The position numbers were made by a program, and so were the translations under genes. The notes below the pieces were generated by a model. That model searched no databases. It worked only from the letters and a program-made list of their open reading frames with translations, and was not told where the DNA came from. From contig NZ_JRVC01000020.1 of NCBI RefSeq assembly GCF_000807925.1, positions 37,756-101,755 on the forward strand: a stretch of 64,000 nt of DNA, read 5' to 3'. Source of the DNA: Novosphingobium subterraneum. GTDB lineage: Bacteria; Pseudomonadota; Alphaproteobacteria; Sphingomonadales; Sphingomonadaceae. This document shows, one piece after another, positions 8,279 to 16,414 of this stretch. The stretch's first letter is position 1. Every line of letters starts with the position of its first letter.

Positions 8279-9459
8279 GCCTTCATCACCGGCATCGGCG
8301 TGCTGCCGCTTTCGTCGAGGTAATAGGCGATCCACTTGTGGAAGAACTGGTTGCCCGGCTCGTTCCGGCCGAAGGTCTGGTGCGTCATCGCGCCGGATTC
8401 CAGCCCGTTCTGCACTTTCAGGCCAAGGAAGTAGTCCTCCTCCTCCACCACATCGAAGAAGAAGTCGCACATCCGGTCCAGCGCGGCGAGGCCTTCCTCG
8501 GTCTCGGGCTTCACCGGGAAGATGTAGTTCATCACGGTGGTGTTCTGGTTTGCCTTCGGCCCGGGGAACAGCTGCGCCAGCTGGCCCATCTCGGGCGCCA
8601 GAAAGAAGCTCATGTTCGGAAAGAGCATGCGGATGAAATCATAGCCGTTGTTCTCCTGTCGCCCCCACTCCTCGCGCGGCAGGTCGGCCAGGCGGGTGAT
8701 CGAGTTCTGCGGGAAGCCCAGCCGGATATGCGGCCCGAAGCCCTCGTAGTGGGCGCGGTTCGAAGGGCTGCGCGTGGCCACCGTGTTGGTGTGCGCGGCC
8801 TGGAAGTGATAGCCTTCGAGGTAGCCGTCATAGGCGACCTTCCAGTTGGCCCCCTTCATCGTGCGCGCCTTGTGGAAGTACCAGGTCTCGAGGCGCAGCG
8901 CGGCGAAGTCCTCATACATCCCGCCCATCCATTCGATGGCGTTGATCGGCAAGTCAGGTGTCAGGATCACGAAGATCAGACCCGCCGCCTCGTCACAGGG
9001 CAGCTCGGTCATGTTGAGGGTGGAGCGATCCACCTCCCCGAAGGTGCTCGCCTCGGCAATGCCGATCAGCTTGCCCTCGTTGGAATAGGTCCAGCCGTGG
9101 TACTGGCAGGCAAAGGCCTTGCAATTGCCCTTGCCCTCTTTGGCCAGATGCATCGCGCGATGCTTGCACACGTTGAGGAACGCGCGCGCCTTGCCATCCT
9201 TTCCGCGGGTGATCAGCACCGGCAGGCCCATCACTTCCATCGCCTTGTAATCGTTCACCTGCGGCAGCTCGATGGTCAGCGCCAGCATCAGCGGCAACCG
9301 CTTGAATATCCGCGCGATCTCCGCCTCGAAGCGCTCCTCGCTGAGGTAGTCCGCCACGGGCACCCGCATCGTGCCGCTTGCCATGTCGGTCGTCCTGGTC
9401 TCGACGAAATGGAGCATCCGCTCGGCGGCGCGGGCATACTTGTCGTAAAGTTCGGTCAT
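8275..9459 (-). CDS. Rieske non-heme iron oxygenase, alpha subunit
   Basis: A 394 aa aromatic-ring-hydroxylating oxygenase alpha subunit. The Rieske [2Fe-2S] ligands are visible as CKH (C98, H100) and CQYHGW (C118, H121). The mononuclear iron site appears as EGYHFQAAH (H218, H223), with the acidic ligand expected further on. Such enzymes insert O2 into aromatic, steroid or terpenoid rings, or demethylate, and need a ferredoxin and reductase. Neither is encoded in this window. The gene lies downstream of a second Rieske gene (9628-11037) on the same strand, separated by a palindromic repeat. It diverges clearly from that neighbour and so is probably not its partner subunit. Confidence 0.9.
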   Translation of the reverse strand: MTELYDKYARAAERMLHFVETRTTDMASGTMRVPVADYLSEERFEAEIARIFKRLPLMLALTIELPQVNDYKAMEVMGLPVLITRGKDGKARAFLNVCKHRAMHLAKEGKGNCKAFACQYHGWTYSNEGKLIGIAEASTFGEVDRSTLNMTELPCDEAAGLIFVILTPDLPINAIEWMGGMYEDFAALRLETWYFHKARTMKGANWKVAYDGYLEGYHFQAAHTNTVATRSPSNRAHYEGFGPHIRLGFPQNSITRLADLPREEWGRQENNGYDFIRMLFPNMSFFLAPEMGQLAQLFPGPKANQNTTVMNYIFPVKPETEEGLAALDRMCDFFFDVVEEEDYFLGLKVQNGLESGAMTHQTFGRNEPGNQFFHKWIAYYLDESGSTPMPVMKA

Positions 9460-9497
9460 GTGGGTCAGCCTTTCAATTCAGATCCTTGTCGTAGCTT

Positions 9498-9621
9498 ATG
9501 CCCACCCCCGCCCCCTCCCGCCTGCGGGAGGGGAGTTGCAGCGCCGCTCTTCGCCCTCCCGCAGGCGGGAGGGCCGCGAGACTTGGAGAGCGCAGCGAAC
9601 CTAGTCGCAGCGGGTGGGCAT
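9498..9621. repeat. Composite inverted-repeat element between two Rieske genes
   Basis: The outer arms are ATGCCCACCC (9498-9507) and GGGTGGGCAT (9612-9621). Inside are two strong hairpins: CCCCTCCCGC/GCGGGAGGGG (9512-9521 and 9524-9533) and CCCTCCCGC/GCGGGAGGG (9554-9562 and 9565-9573). It looks like a non-coding mobile or REP-type element typical of sphingomonad intergenic space. Its hairpins could process or attenuate the Rieske transcript. Confidence 0.7.
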
Positions 9622-9627
9622 CCAGCG

Positions 9628-11037
9628 TCAAGCGTTCAGATAGGAATCCAGCGTCTGGTGGATGTGGCGGATGCGCACTTCCTGATAATCGGCGAGTTCG
9701 ACGCGCCCGTTCTTCGAAGCCTTCAGCCCCTCGTGGCACAGCGCCATGTTCTCGCTGTCCTGATCGAGCACCGCGCCCAGCACGCCAAGCTCGGGCGCGT
9801 CGGCCCAGATCTGGTCATCGCCGAGCAAGTGCATCGGCACGCCTGCAGGTCTAGGCTGTCCCTCCGGAACCCGGGCGATCACGCGCACTTCCATCAGGCA
9901 CTTGTCCTGGTCGGGCCAGGGCCGCCAGCGATAGACGATGTTGGGCATGAACCCGCCCCACGGCGCAAAGTTGGGGAACACGTTGTAGACCAGCGCATCA
10001 AGCAGTTCGCTTTCGGAAACGCCCGAATAGTCTCCGCCGAACTGCTTTTCCGAAACCTCGCGCATCTTCGCGCCCAGCGCGGCGCGGGCGCTCCGCCCTT
10101 CCGGCACCGTGATCGCATAGTTGTCCTTGTCCGCATCGTAGTTGTCGGCGCTGCGGCCGTTGTACTTGCGGAATTCGTCGATAATGCGCTGCTGTGGCCA
10201 GTGTTCGGCCCTGGCCTGCGCCTCGATATGCGGGCTGACCACGCCGAACGGGGTGTAGTTCACGTTCACGTGTCGGCCCAGCACATGATAGGCAGCATTG
10301 GCATCGCCGGTGAACGGCATCAGCTGCGGGTGGGTGACATAGGCGTGGTAGCTTTCCATGAAAGCCTCCATCGCGATCTTCCAGTTGGCCGGGATGACCT
10401 TGGCCACCCATGCCACCGTCACGCACTCTTCATGGCGCCAGCGCTTGAAGAATTCGGGAAGCGGATCGAGATATTCCTCGATCGTCGGCCCTTCGGCATT
10501 TTCGCGGATGAAGATATAGCCGCCCCATTGCGCCACATGGCCTTCGGGCAGTTGCATCTTCCGGTCCGTCAGGTGGGCAAAGTCCCAGCGGCAGGGAATG
10601 TTGCGTAAAGACCCGTCCGGGTTCCACGAAAAGCCGTGGAACGGGCAGAGGAACTGTTCGGCGCTGCCGCTGTCGGTCTTGAGCTTGCGGCCGCGATGCA
10701 GGCAGACGTTGTGAAACGCCTTCACGCTGCCATCCTCCTGCCGCACGATCAGCCAGGACCGGCCCGCATTGTCATAGGTCACATAGTCGCCCGGCTCGGG
10801 CAGGTCCTCCTCGCGCGCGGCGAACTGCCACACCGCAGGCCACATCTTCTCGCACTCGGCGCGGAAGAATTCGGGGCTGTAATACCGCGCCGCATCGATC
10901 GGCTCGGAACCGAGATACTGCGAACGGTCTTCGCCCATGAAAGCGGGGGGCTGCACCTCGTCGGCAGCCAGAATGTCCTGCCAGCTGGTGCCGGGGCATC
11001 GGGCCTGTTCGAACGCGCCGGGATCGCGGTCTGCCAT
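9628..11037 (-). CDS. Rieske non-heme iron oxygenase, alpha subunit
   Basis: A 469 aa ring-hydroxylating oxygenase alpha subunit. The Rieske ligands are CLH (C112, H114) and CPFHGF (C131, H134). The mononuclear iron histidines are in ESYHAYVTH (H231, H236). The N-terminal extension with YLGSEPI and EPGDYVTY is shared with the alpha subunit at 24857-26293, so the two are paralogues. The ATG at 11037 is preferred because AGAGGAAA precedes it by about 5 nt; an in-frame ATG at 11052 is possible. No beta subunit, ferredoxin or reductase is adjacent. The substrate is unknown. Confidence 0.9.
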   Translation of the reverse strand: MADRDPGAFEQARCPGTSWQDILAADEVQPPAFMGEDRSQYLGSEPIDAARYYSPEFFRAECEKMWPAVWQFAAREEDLPEPGDYVTYDNAGRSWLIVRQEDGSVKAFHNVCLHRGRKLKTDSGSAEQFLCPFHGFSWNPDGSLRNIPCRWDFAHLTDRKMQLPEGHVAQWGGYIFIRENAEGPTIEEYLDPLPEFFKRWRHEECVTVAWVAKVIPANWKIAMEAFMESYHAYVTHPQLMPFTGDANAAYHVLGRHVNVNYTPFGVVSPHIEAQARAEHWPQQRIIDEFRKYNGRSADNYDADKDNYAITVPEGRSARAALGAKMREVSEKQFGGDYSGVSESELLDALVYNVFPNFAPWGGFMPNIVYRWRPWPDQDKCLMEVRVIARVPEGQPRPAGVPMHLLGDDQIWADAPELGVLGAVLDQDSENMALCHEGLKASKNGRVELADYQEVRIRHIHQTLDSYLNA

Positions 11038-11250
11038 GTCTTTCCTCTCCATCCTGGTGATGGCGGGAAAATGTCATGCCAGAGGCCCCCGTCGTTTGAC
11101 CAAGGTCAAGAATCCCCGCCAAGCCCCCCTGTGACTTAGGCTAGGCCGCCTGGAATATCCGGGGTGACGACCGCTGTCATGACGCGCTGACGGGGCAGTG
11201 AAGGGCTGGAATGGGGTGGAAAAGGGTTGATTTCGGACTAGCATACGCGA
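11038..11250. other. Divergent intergenic region, no recognisable element
   Basis: About 210 bp separate the Rieske gene start from the small orphan gene on the other strand. Promoters for both must lie here, but no convincing sites or palindromes were seen. Confidence 0.4.
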
Positions 11251-11706
11251 ATGGATCAAGCACTCGGGTCATGGCGGCAGGACGGGCGGGTTAGCCTTTG
11301 GCGTTACCGGAAAGCCCGCAGGATGTATGACGATTGGCACTTCACAGCAGATGCAATGGGCTGTGCCAGCCTGATCGAGTTGTGTTCTATTCTTTCCAGT
11401 GCGACAGAACCCGCTCATCGGACTATCTCGGTGACGGATCCCCGAGTGGTTGGGGCAGATAACATTTTCGGCGGTCACGACCTTCGCCTTGAAGTCCCCG
11501 CAAAACTCCGCCTTGGCAATGACCTAGAAGGAACCGGGTCGATCGGCCTTTCAGCCGAGATTTTTGCAATGCCCCTCAGACCGGAAGATATCTCCAATCT
11601 CTCGGAAGCTGTGAGAGATGTATCAGCCAATCGCGCTGACTTTGGAGTGAGCTTCGGCGCGAGCGACACTATCTTCAGGTTTTGGTGGTGGCCGAAAAAC
11701 CGCTAG
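11251..11706 (+). CDS. Hypothetical protein (151 aa), AT-richer than neighbours
   Basis: I do not recognise this family. The protein is soluble, with no signal peptide or membrane segment. It has an N-terminal basic/aromatic stretch (LWRYRKARRMYDDWHF), a Cys-containing helix (MGCASLIELCSIL) and an acidic middle. The end is rich in Phe/Trp (FRFWWWPKNR). By eye, base composition and codon use are less GC-biased than in flanking genes, which suggests later acquisition. It stands alone between a Rieske gene and the arabinoxylan locus. Stand-alone small proteins of this sort are often orphan immunity-like proteins, but nothing in the sequence proves that. The ATG at 11251 is the first in frame. 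Confidence 0.55.
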   Translation: MDQALGSWRQDGRVSLWRYRKARRMYDDWHFTADAMGCASLIELCSILSSATEPAHRTISVTDPRVVGADNIFGGHDLRLEVPAKLRLGNDLEGTGSIGLSAEIFAMPLRPEDISNLSEAVRDVSANRADFGVSFGASDTIFRFWWWPKNR

Positions 11707-12035
11707 GGCTGAACGTCCGCAATGGCGTCGTGTCCTGACAGTCCGCTTTTGGTCGCAAATGCCCAAAAGCCGCCAGTCTGCACCAACGGCCAGTCCGCCA
11801 GCCTTCCCCTCCAATCAGCAGGAATGGGGCTCGGATGCAAAAATTGCCGTGATAACTGCTCAAGGCCCGTCACACCGGGCCTTACTGTTCAGCCTGCCCC
11901 GGGGCCCCGCTGCCCCTTCCCGCACCCCCAAGCAAACAAAAATCGGCCCGGAAAGCGCATTGCCTTCCGGGCCGTTCAGGTATTGCAGCAGCCTCAGGAG
12001 GGAGGAAAGAGACCGCCGCAGGGCACTTCTTCAGA
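11707..12035. other. 329 bp gap without a credible gene
   Basis: The gap holds the probable GH51 terminator (11934-11974) and a short hairpin AAGGCCCG/CGGGCCTT (11862-11869 and 11876-11883). No coding frame has acceptable codon use. It may be the scar of an insertion that brought the AT-richer orphan gene. Confidence 0.5.
11934..11974 (-). terminator. Rho-independent terminator of the GH51/transporter unit
   Basis: On the minus strand the 10 bp stem CGGCCCGGAA/TTCCGGGCCG (11965-11974 and 11944-11953) is followed directly by ATTTTTGTTT. It lies about 60 nt past the GH51 stop codon. Confidence 0.8.
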
Positions 12036-13622
12036 TCACTTCGAAACCTTCACCACGGTCACCGAGCGCGGCGGCAAGGTGATCGTCACGCCACCGCCCG
12101 CTGCCTTGCCGCTGATCGCCTTTGGCGCGACGACCGATGGCGCGGCGAAGGTGTTGACGCTGTCCACCTTCGGCGCGGTCAGCACTTCGCCGCTGGCGCT
12201 GCGGAAGCCGGGGATCATCACGCTCGTGCCCGCATCGGGATCGACGTTGACGAGCGAGACCCACACCTGCCCGCCCTTGTCCTTTGCCGCCATGGCATCG
12301 ACGCGCGGCAGCTTGCGATCGCCCACCGTGTATTCACCCGCTGCAAACTTCACCGGCGCGAACTGCGCGTCCTGGAACGGCACGTACATCTTGAACACGT
12401 GATAGGTCGGCGTCAGCACCATCTTGCTGCCGTCGGTCAGGATCATCGCCTGCAACACGTTGATCATCTGTGCGATGTTGGCGATCTTCACCCGGTCAGC
12501 ATGGCGCGCAAAGATGTTGAGGTTGAGCGCCGCGATCACGCCATCGCGCATCGAGTTCTGCTGCTGCAGGAAGCCAGGATTGCTGCCCGGGGTCGGTGCA
12601 AGCCACGCGCCCCACTCGTCCACCGCAATAAGCAGCTTCTTGGCTGGATCGTACTTGTCCATGATCGCCTTCTGCTTCTTGAGCAGGGTGTCCATGGTCA
12701 GCGTATCGGCAATCATCAGGGCGTATTCATCGTTGCCGAAGCCGGTTGCCGGACGCACCGGCGGCCAGCCACCGCCGACGGTGTACTTGTGCAGCGAGAC
12801 GCCTTCGATATCCCAGGAATAGACGTGCGTGCTCCACGCCTTCATCACTTCCTCGGTATAGTCGAGCTTGTCGCTGTCCCAGCCCACGGCAATGCGCTTC
12901 ATCCGTGCTGCGCCTTCACGCTGCGCCGGATTGAAATTGCGCGTGAAGTTGGCGAAGCGCTTCATCTCCTCGACATAGTGGTCGGCCGACATCGCGCCGC
13001 CGCAACCCCAGTTCTCGTTGCCGAGACCAAGGATCGGCACCTTCCACGGCGCGGGATGCCCATTCGCGGCCCGCTCCTTGGCCAGCGTCGTGTCCTTCTC
13101 GGCGGTCATGTATTCGATCCAGGCCGAAGCTTCCGCCGCCGTGCCCGACCCGATGTTCACCGAGATATAGGCCTCCGACCCGATCTGCTCGGCAAAGTCC
13201 ATGAACTCGTGGGTGCCGAAGGCATTGGATTCCGGCACGCCTCCCCAGTTGGTGTTGATCTGCACCCGGCGCTTGTCCGCCGGGCCGATGCCGTCGCGCC
13301 AATGATATTCATCGGCAAAGCACCCGCCCGGCCAGCGGACGTTGGGCACCTTGAGCGCCTTGAGGGCAGTGACCACATCAGTGCGGATGCCGCGCACGTT
13401 CGGGATGGGCGAATCCTTGCCGACCCACACGCCGCCGTAGATCCCGGTGCCAAGGTGCTCTGCAAACTGGCCAAAGATATGCTTGTCGATCACCGGGCCG
13501 GTCGTGGCGGTATCAATCGCAACTTCGACCGCAGCGTCCTTTGCCAAGGCAGGCATGCTCAACCCAGCTGCAAAGGTCGCCGCCAGCAGCACTGTCCGAA
13601 ATTTCTTGGCAATCGGCTTCAT
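12036..13622 (-). CDS. GH51 alpha-L-arabinofuranosidase, exported
   Basis: A 528 aa family 51 glycosidase that removes terminal alpha-L-arabinofuranosyl groups from arabinoxylan or arabinan oligosaccharides with retention. A Sec signal peptide (cleavage near ALA-KD) puts it in the periplasm, unlike the cytoplasmic Bacillus-type enzymes. The (beta/alpha)8 landmarks are NVRWPGGCFADEYHW, GLGNEN (acid/base E203) and AVDEWGAW (nucleophile E336). A C-terminal beta-sandwich ends in PPRSVTVVKV. The start is supported by AAAGGAG upstream. It follows the sugar transporter gene on the same strand. The pair is probably controlled by the LacI operator at 15227. Confidence 0.92.
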   Translation of the reverse strand: MKPIAKKFRTVLLAATFAAGLSMPALAKDAAVEVAIDTATTGPVIDKHIFGQFAEHLGTGIYGGVWVGKDSPIPNVRGIRTDVVTALKALKVPNVRWPGGCFADEYHWRDGIGPADKRRVQINTNWGGVPESNAFGTHEFMDFAEQIGSEAYISVNIGSGTAAEASAWIEYMTAEKDTTLAKERAANGHPAPWKVPILGLGNENWGCGGAMSADHYVEEMKRFANFTRNFNPAQREGAARMKRIAVGWDSDKLDYTEEVMKAWSTHVYSWDIEGVSLHKYTVGGGWPPVRPATGFGNDEYALMIADTLTMDTLLKKQKAIMDKYDPAKKLLIAVDEWGAWLAPTPGSNPGFLQQQNSMRDGVIAALNLNIFARHADRVKIANIAQMINVLQAMILTDGSKMVLTPTYHVFKMYVPFQDAQFAPVKFAAGEYTVGDRKLPRVDAMAAKDKGGQVWVSLVNVDPDAGTSVMIPGFRSASGEVLTAPKVDSVNTFAAPSVVAPKAISGKAAGGGVTITLPPRSVTVVKVSK

Positions 13623-13642
13623 CGAATTCGCTCTCCTTTGCG

Positions 13643-13665
13643 CCGGGGGCCGTTCATGCCCCCGG
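13643..13665 (-). other. Intercistronic hairpin before GH51
   Basis: CCGGGGGC (13643-13650) pairs with GCCCCCGG (13658-13665). No T-run follows, and the GH51 ribosome site comes just after it on the minus strand. It may protect or partially attenuate the mRNA between the transporter and GH51. Confidence 0.5.
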
Positions 13666-13688
13666 TCGTATTCTTCACCTGCGGCGGA

Positions 13689-15104
13689 TCAATGCCCGCC
13701 CCAGCCTTCCATCTGCTCCAGTTCCTTGCCCTTGGTCTCGGGCAGGAAGGCCTTGACCAGCCAGAAGCTCACCGCCGCGCTCACGGTGTAGAGCACGTAA
13801 GTTTCGGCAAGGCCCAGACCGCTCGCCATCGCGGGGAAGCTCTGCACCACTGCATAGTTCGCGCCCCACTGCGCCAGGCCGCATACGGCCAGGGCCGATC
13901 CGCGCAGCTGGTTGGGGAACATCTCGCCCAGCATGACCCACATCACCGGGCCCCAGCTGACGTTGAAGAAGATCACGTAGATGTTGGCTGCAATCACCGC
14001 GATCATGCCCAGCGACGGGTCCATCTGCAGTGCCCCGGCCGCATCCAGCGTCCCTTGCGAGAACGCCCAGCTCATCGCGCCCAGCGCCAGCGTCATGCCG
14101 GCGGAACCGACCAGCAGGAGCGGCTTGCGCCCCACCTTGTCGACCAGCGCCATCGTGATGAAGCAAGCCGCGATCGAGACCACGCCCGAGATGATGTTGC
14201 GTTCGAGCGCGGCTTTTTCAGATACGCCCGCCAGCTTCCACAGCGTCTCGCCGTAATAGAAGATCACGTTGATGCCGACGAACTGCTGGAACACGGCAAT
14301 GATCAGGCCAGCCCACACGATCGGGCGCAGCACCGTGCCGGGCGCAAGCACATCTGCAAGGCGCGGGCGGTGATCGGTCGCGAACGAGGCGCGGATTTCC
14401 TCGACCTTGCGGCTCGCTTCGGTCTCGCCGAAAATGCGCGTCAGCACGGCCTTGGCGTCATCGGCGCGGCCACTGCTCACCAGATAGCGCGGGCTTTCCG
14501 GGATGAACTGCAAGGCCACAAGGAACACCACCGCCGGCACCGCCTGCGCCAGGTACATCCAGCGCCACGCCGGAACGCCCGCCAGCTCGCCGAGCGAATC
14601 CCCGGCCTGCTGCGCCAGCACATAGTTGACGACGAAGGCCGCGGTGAGGCCGGTGATTATCATCACCTGCTGCACACTCGTCAGTCGGCCGCGAATCGCA
14701 GCAGGGGCAACCTCGGAGATATAGGCCGGGGACAGCACGCTGGCCGCGCCCACCGCCATGCCGCCGAGGAAGCGGAACACCACGAACAGCGCGTGATTGC
14801 CCGTCAGCCCCTGCACCAGCGCACCGACCAGGAACAGGATCGCCGCCAGCACCATGATGCGCTTGCGCCCGAAGCGGTCGGCCAGACGGCCTGCCACGAA
14901 CGCGCCGGCAGCACAGCCGACGAGCAACGAGCCAACGGTAAAGCCAAGGCCATTGTCGTCGAGCGCGAAAGCCGCCTTGAGGCCGGCCTGCGTCCCGTTC
15001 ACCGCGCCGCTGTCGTACCCGAACAGCAATCCGCCGATTGTCGCCACCAAGACGATTGCGCCGACAAGCGCCATGTTGACCCGGTCCTGCTGCACTGCAG
15101 CCAT
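13689..15104 (-). CDS. MFS sugar porter (sugar/H+ symporter)
   Basis: A 471 aa sugar-porter family transporter (XylE/GLUT type) with 12 hydrophobic segments. The signatures are GLLFGYDSGAVNGTQ in TM1, DRFGRKR between TM2 and TM3, PESPRYLV at the end of TM6, a repeated VDKVGRKP motif and PETKGKELEQME after TM12. It probably imports pentose (xylose or arabinose) or a small oligosaccharide breakdown product. The ATG at 15104 follows GGGAGAGGGAA; an upstream in-frame ATG at 15149 lacks a ribosome site. It is first in a two-gene unit with GH51 and is divergent from the LacI gene. Confidence 0.9.
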   Translation of the reverse strand: MAAVQQDRVNMALVGAIVLVATIGGLLFGYDSGAVNGTQAGLKAAFALDDNGLGFTVGSLLVGCAAGAFVAGRLADRFGRKRIMVLAAILFLVGALVQGLTGNHALFVVFRFLGGMAVGAASVLSPAYISEVAPAAIRGRLTSVQQVMIITGLTAAFVVNYVLAQQAGDSLGELAGVPAWRWMYLAQAVPAVVFLVALQFIPESPRYLVSSGRADDAKAVLTRIFGETEASRKVEEIRASFATDHRPRLADVLAPGTVLRPIVWAGLIIAVFQQFVGINVIFYYGETLWKLAGVSEKAALERNIISGVVSIAACFITMALVDKVGRKPLLLVGSAGMTLALGAMSWAFSQGTLDAAGALQMDPSLGMIAVIAANIYVIFFNVSWGPVMWVMLGEMFPNQLRGSALAVCGLAQWGANYAVVQSFPAMASGLGLAETYVLYTVSAAVSFWLVKAFLPETKGKELEQMEGWGGH

Positions 15105-15226
15105 TTCCCTCTCCCAACTCGTTGAACTGGCCCGGACATTGCCATGCACGATGCACAGCGTCGACGGCCCTGTTTACGTTCTCACCAGTTATCCCGGCCA
15201 GTCGCCTGGCGCAGCCACCGTTCATT

Positions 15227-15240
15227 TGATAGCGCTACCT
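15227..15240. promoter_or_regulatory. LacI-type operator, class I (MFS-GH51 / lacI region)
   Basis: TGATAGCGCTACCT matches 12 of 14 positions of the palindrome TGATAGCGCTATCA with the central CG expected for LacI-family binding. The identical 14-mer recurs at 21159-21172. It lies about 122 nt from both divergent start codons. Confidence 0.65.
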
Positions 15241-15361
15241 TTGTATCCGAAGCCGAGCAGCATGCAAGCGCCAATTGCGTTTAAGTCTGCTTTATTCACA
15301 AACCCGCTTGCAAAGGGGATGTTGCAGCGTCAGGACTTCACGCAACGGGAGCCTGCAGAAC

Positions 15362-16414
15362 ATGAATGATACCAAGTCCCGCCGCAGCGCCGGACGTCCC
15401 ACGGTCAACGATGTGGCGCGCCTCGCGCAATGCTCGCCGATGACGGTCAGCCGTGTCGTCAATGGCGGTTCCGGCGTGCGAGAAGAGACGCGTCTCGCGG
15501 TTGAAGCGGCTATAAAGCAGCTCAATTATGCTCCCAACCGCGCCGCGCGCAGTCTCGCCGGTGCCTCGCAACTGCGCATCGCCCTGCTCTACGCCAACCC
15601 TTCAGCCTCCTATCTCAGCGAACTGCTGATCGGTTGCATGGACGCCGCAACCCGTCTCGATGCACACCTCATGGTCGAACGCTGCGAACCGGAAACGGAT
15701 CAGTCGAAGATGATCGCGCGTCTTGTCGACAGTGCGGTCGATGGCTTCCTGCTGCCCCCGCCCTTGTGCGATGATACCGCCCTGCTTGCCCGTCTCCGCC
15801 GCGCCGGCACGCATGCGGTGCTGATTGGACCGGGGCAGGCCGAGGCGCACCACGGCGTCGTCATGATCGACGATTACCAGGCCGCCTACGACATGACGAA
15901 GCACATCCTCGGCCTCGGCCACAAGCGGATCGGCTTCATCATCGGCAACCCGCAGCAATCCGCCAGCGCCCTGCGCCTCGCAGGATTCCGCGATGCCATG
16001 GCCGAAAGCGGCGCAACAGTTGATCCGGCGCTCGTGCAGCAGGGTCACTTCACCTATCGTTCGGGCCTTGATGCGGCGATGGACATGCTCGCCCTGCCAT
16101 CCCGCCCCACCGCAATCTTTGCCTCGAACGATGATATGGCCGCAGGCTGCGTCGCCGCTGCCCATCGCAACGATCTCGAAGTTCCGCACGACCTTACCGT
16201 CTGCGGATTCGACGATACCGCCTTTGCCTCGAACATCTGGCCGGAATTGACCACGATCCGCCAGCCGATCCGCCAGATGGCGGAAACTGCGCTTGATCTT
16301 CTGGCACAGGAAATCCGTGCCGAGCGGGCATCGGAAAAGACCAGGCCACGCCTGGCCACGCTCGACTACGAACTGGTCCGCCGCGAATCCGATGCGGCAC
16401 CGCCACAAGGCTGA
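15362..16414 (+). CDS. LacI family transcriptional regulator of the xylan/pentose locus
   Basis: A 350 aa LacI/GalR repressor. The N-terminal HTH (PTVNDVARLAQCSPMTVSRV, residues 13-32) and the hinge APNRAARSLAG are followed by a periplasmic-binding-protein-like effector domain with the usual IDDYQAAYDMTKHILGLGHKRIG and CGFDDT blocks. The ATG at 15362 is chosen: GGGAG lies upstream, and earlier codons would extend past the conserved N-terminus. It probably represses the transporter-GH51, pentose-catabolism and GH67 units through the class I sites at 15227, 21159 and 21280, with a pentose or uronic-acid derivative as inducer (inference). It ends directly against the convergent esterase gene with no gap. 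Confidence 0.9.
   Translation: MNDTKSRRSAGRPTVNDVARLAQCSPMTVSRVVNGGSGVREETRLAVEAAIKQLNYAPNRAARSLAGASQLRIALLYANPSASYLSELLIGCMDAATRLDAHLMVERCEPETDQSKMIARLVDSAVDGFLLPPPLCDDTALLARLRRAGTHAVLIGPGQAEAHHGVVMIDDYQAAYDMTKHILGLGHKRIGFIIGNPQQSASALRLAGFRDAMAESGATVDPALVQQGHFTYRSGLDAAMDMLALPSRPTAIFASNDDMAAGCVAAAHRNDLEVPHDLTVCGFDDTAFASNIWPELTTIRQPIRQMAETALDLLAQEIRAERASEKTRPRLATLDYELVRRESDAAPPQG

Noticed and set aside
8338..10608. A 756-codon open frame on the plus strand opposite the first two Rieske genes
   Set aside because: No family features, and it reads through both oxygenase genes and the hairpin repeat. It is a codon-bias artefact.
11862..11883. Hairpin AAGGCCCG/CGGGCCTT as a terminator
   Set aside because: No T-run follows on either strand, and the clear terminator at 11934-11974 comes first for the minus-strand transcript.
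13643..13665. Hairpin as terminator of the sugar porter gene
   Set aside because: It is followed by the GH51 ribosome site rather than a T-run, so it is kept only as an intercistronic hairpin.
12399..15125. A 908-codon open frame on the plus strand opposite the GH51 and sugar porter genes
   Set aside because: It is a shadow frame in GC-rich DNA. The minus strand carries complete protein families with catalytic motifs, while this frame has none and a His/Arg/Gln-rich nonsense composition.
15263..15276. Another possible class II operator, TGCAAGCGCCAATT
   Set aside because: Only the left half fits (9 of 14 positions), so it was not listed as a site.
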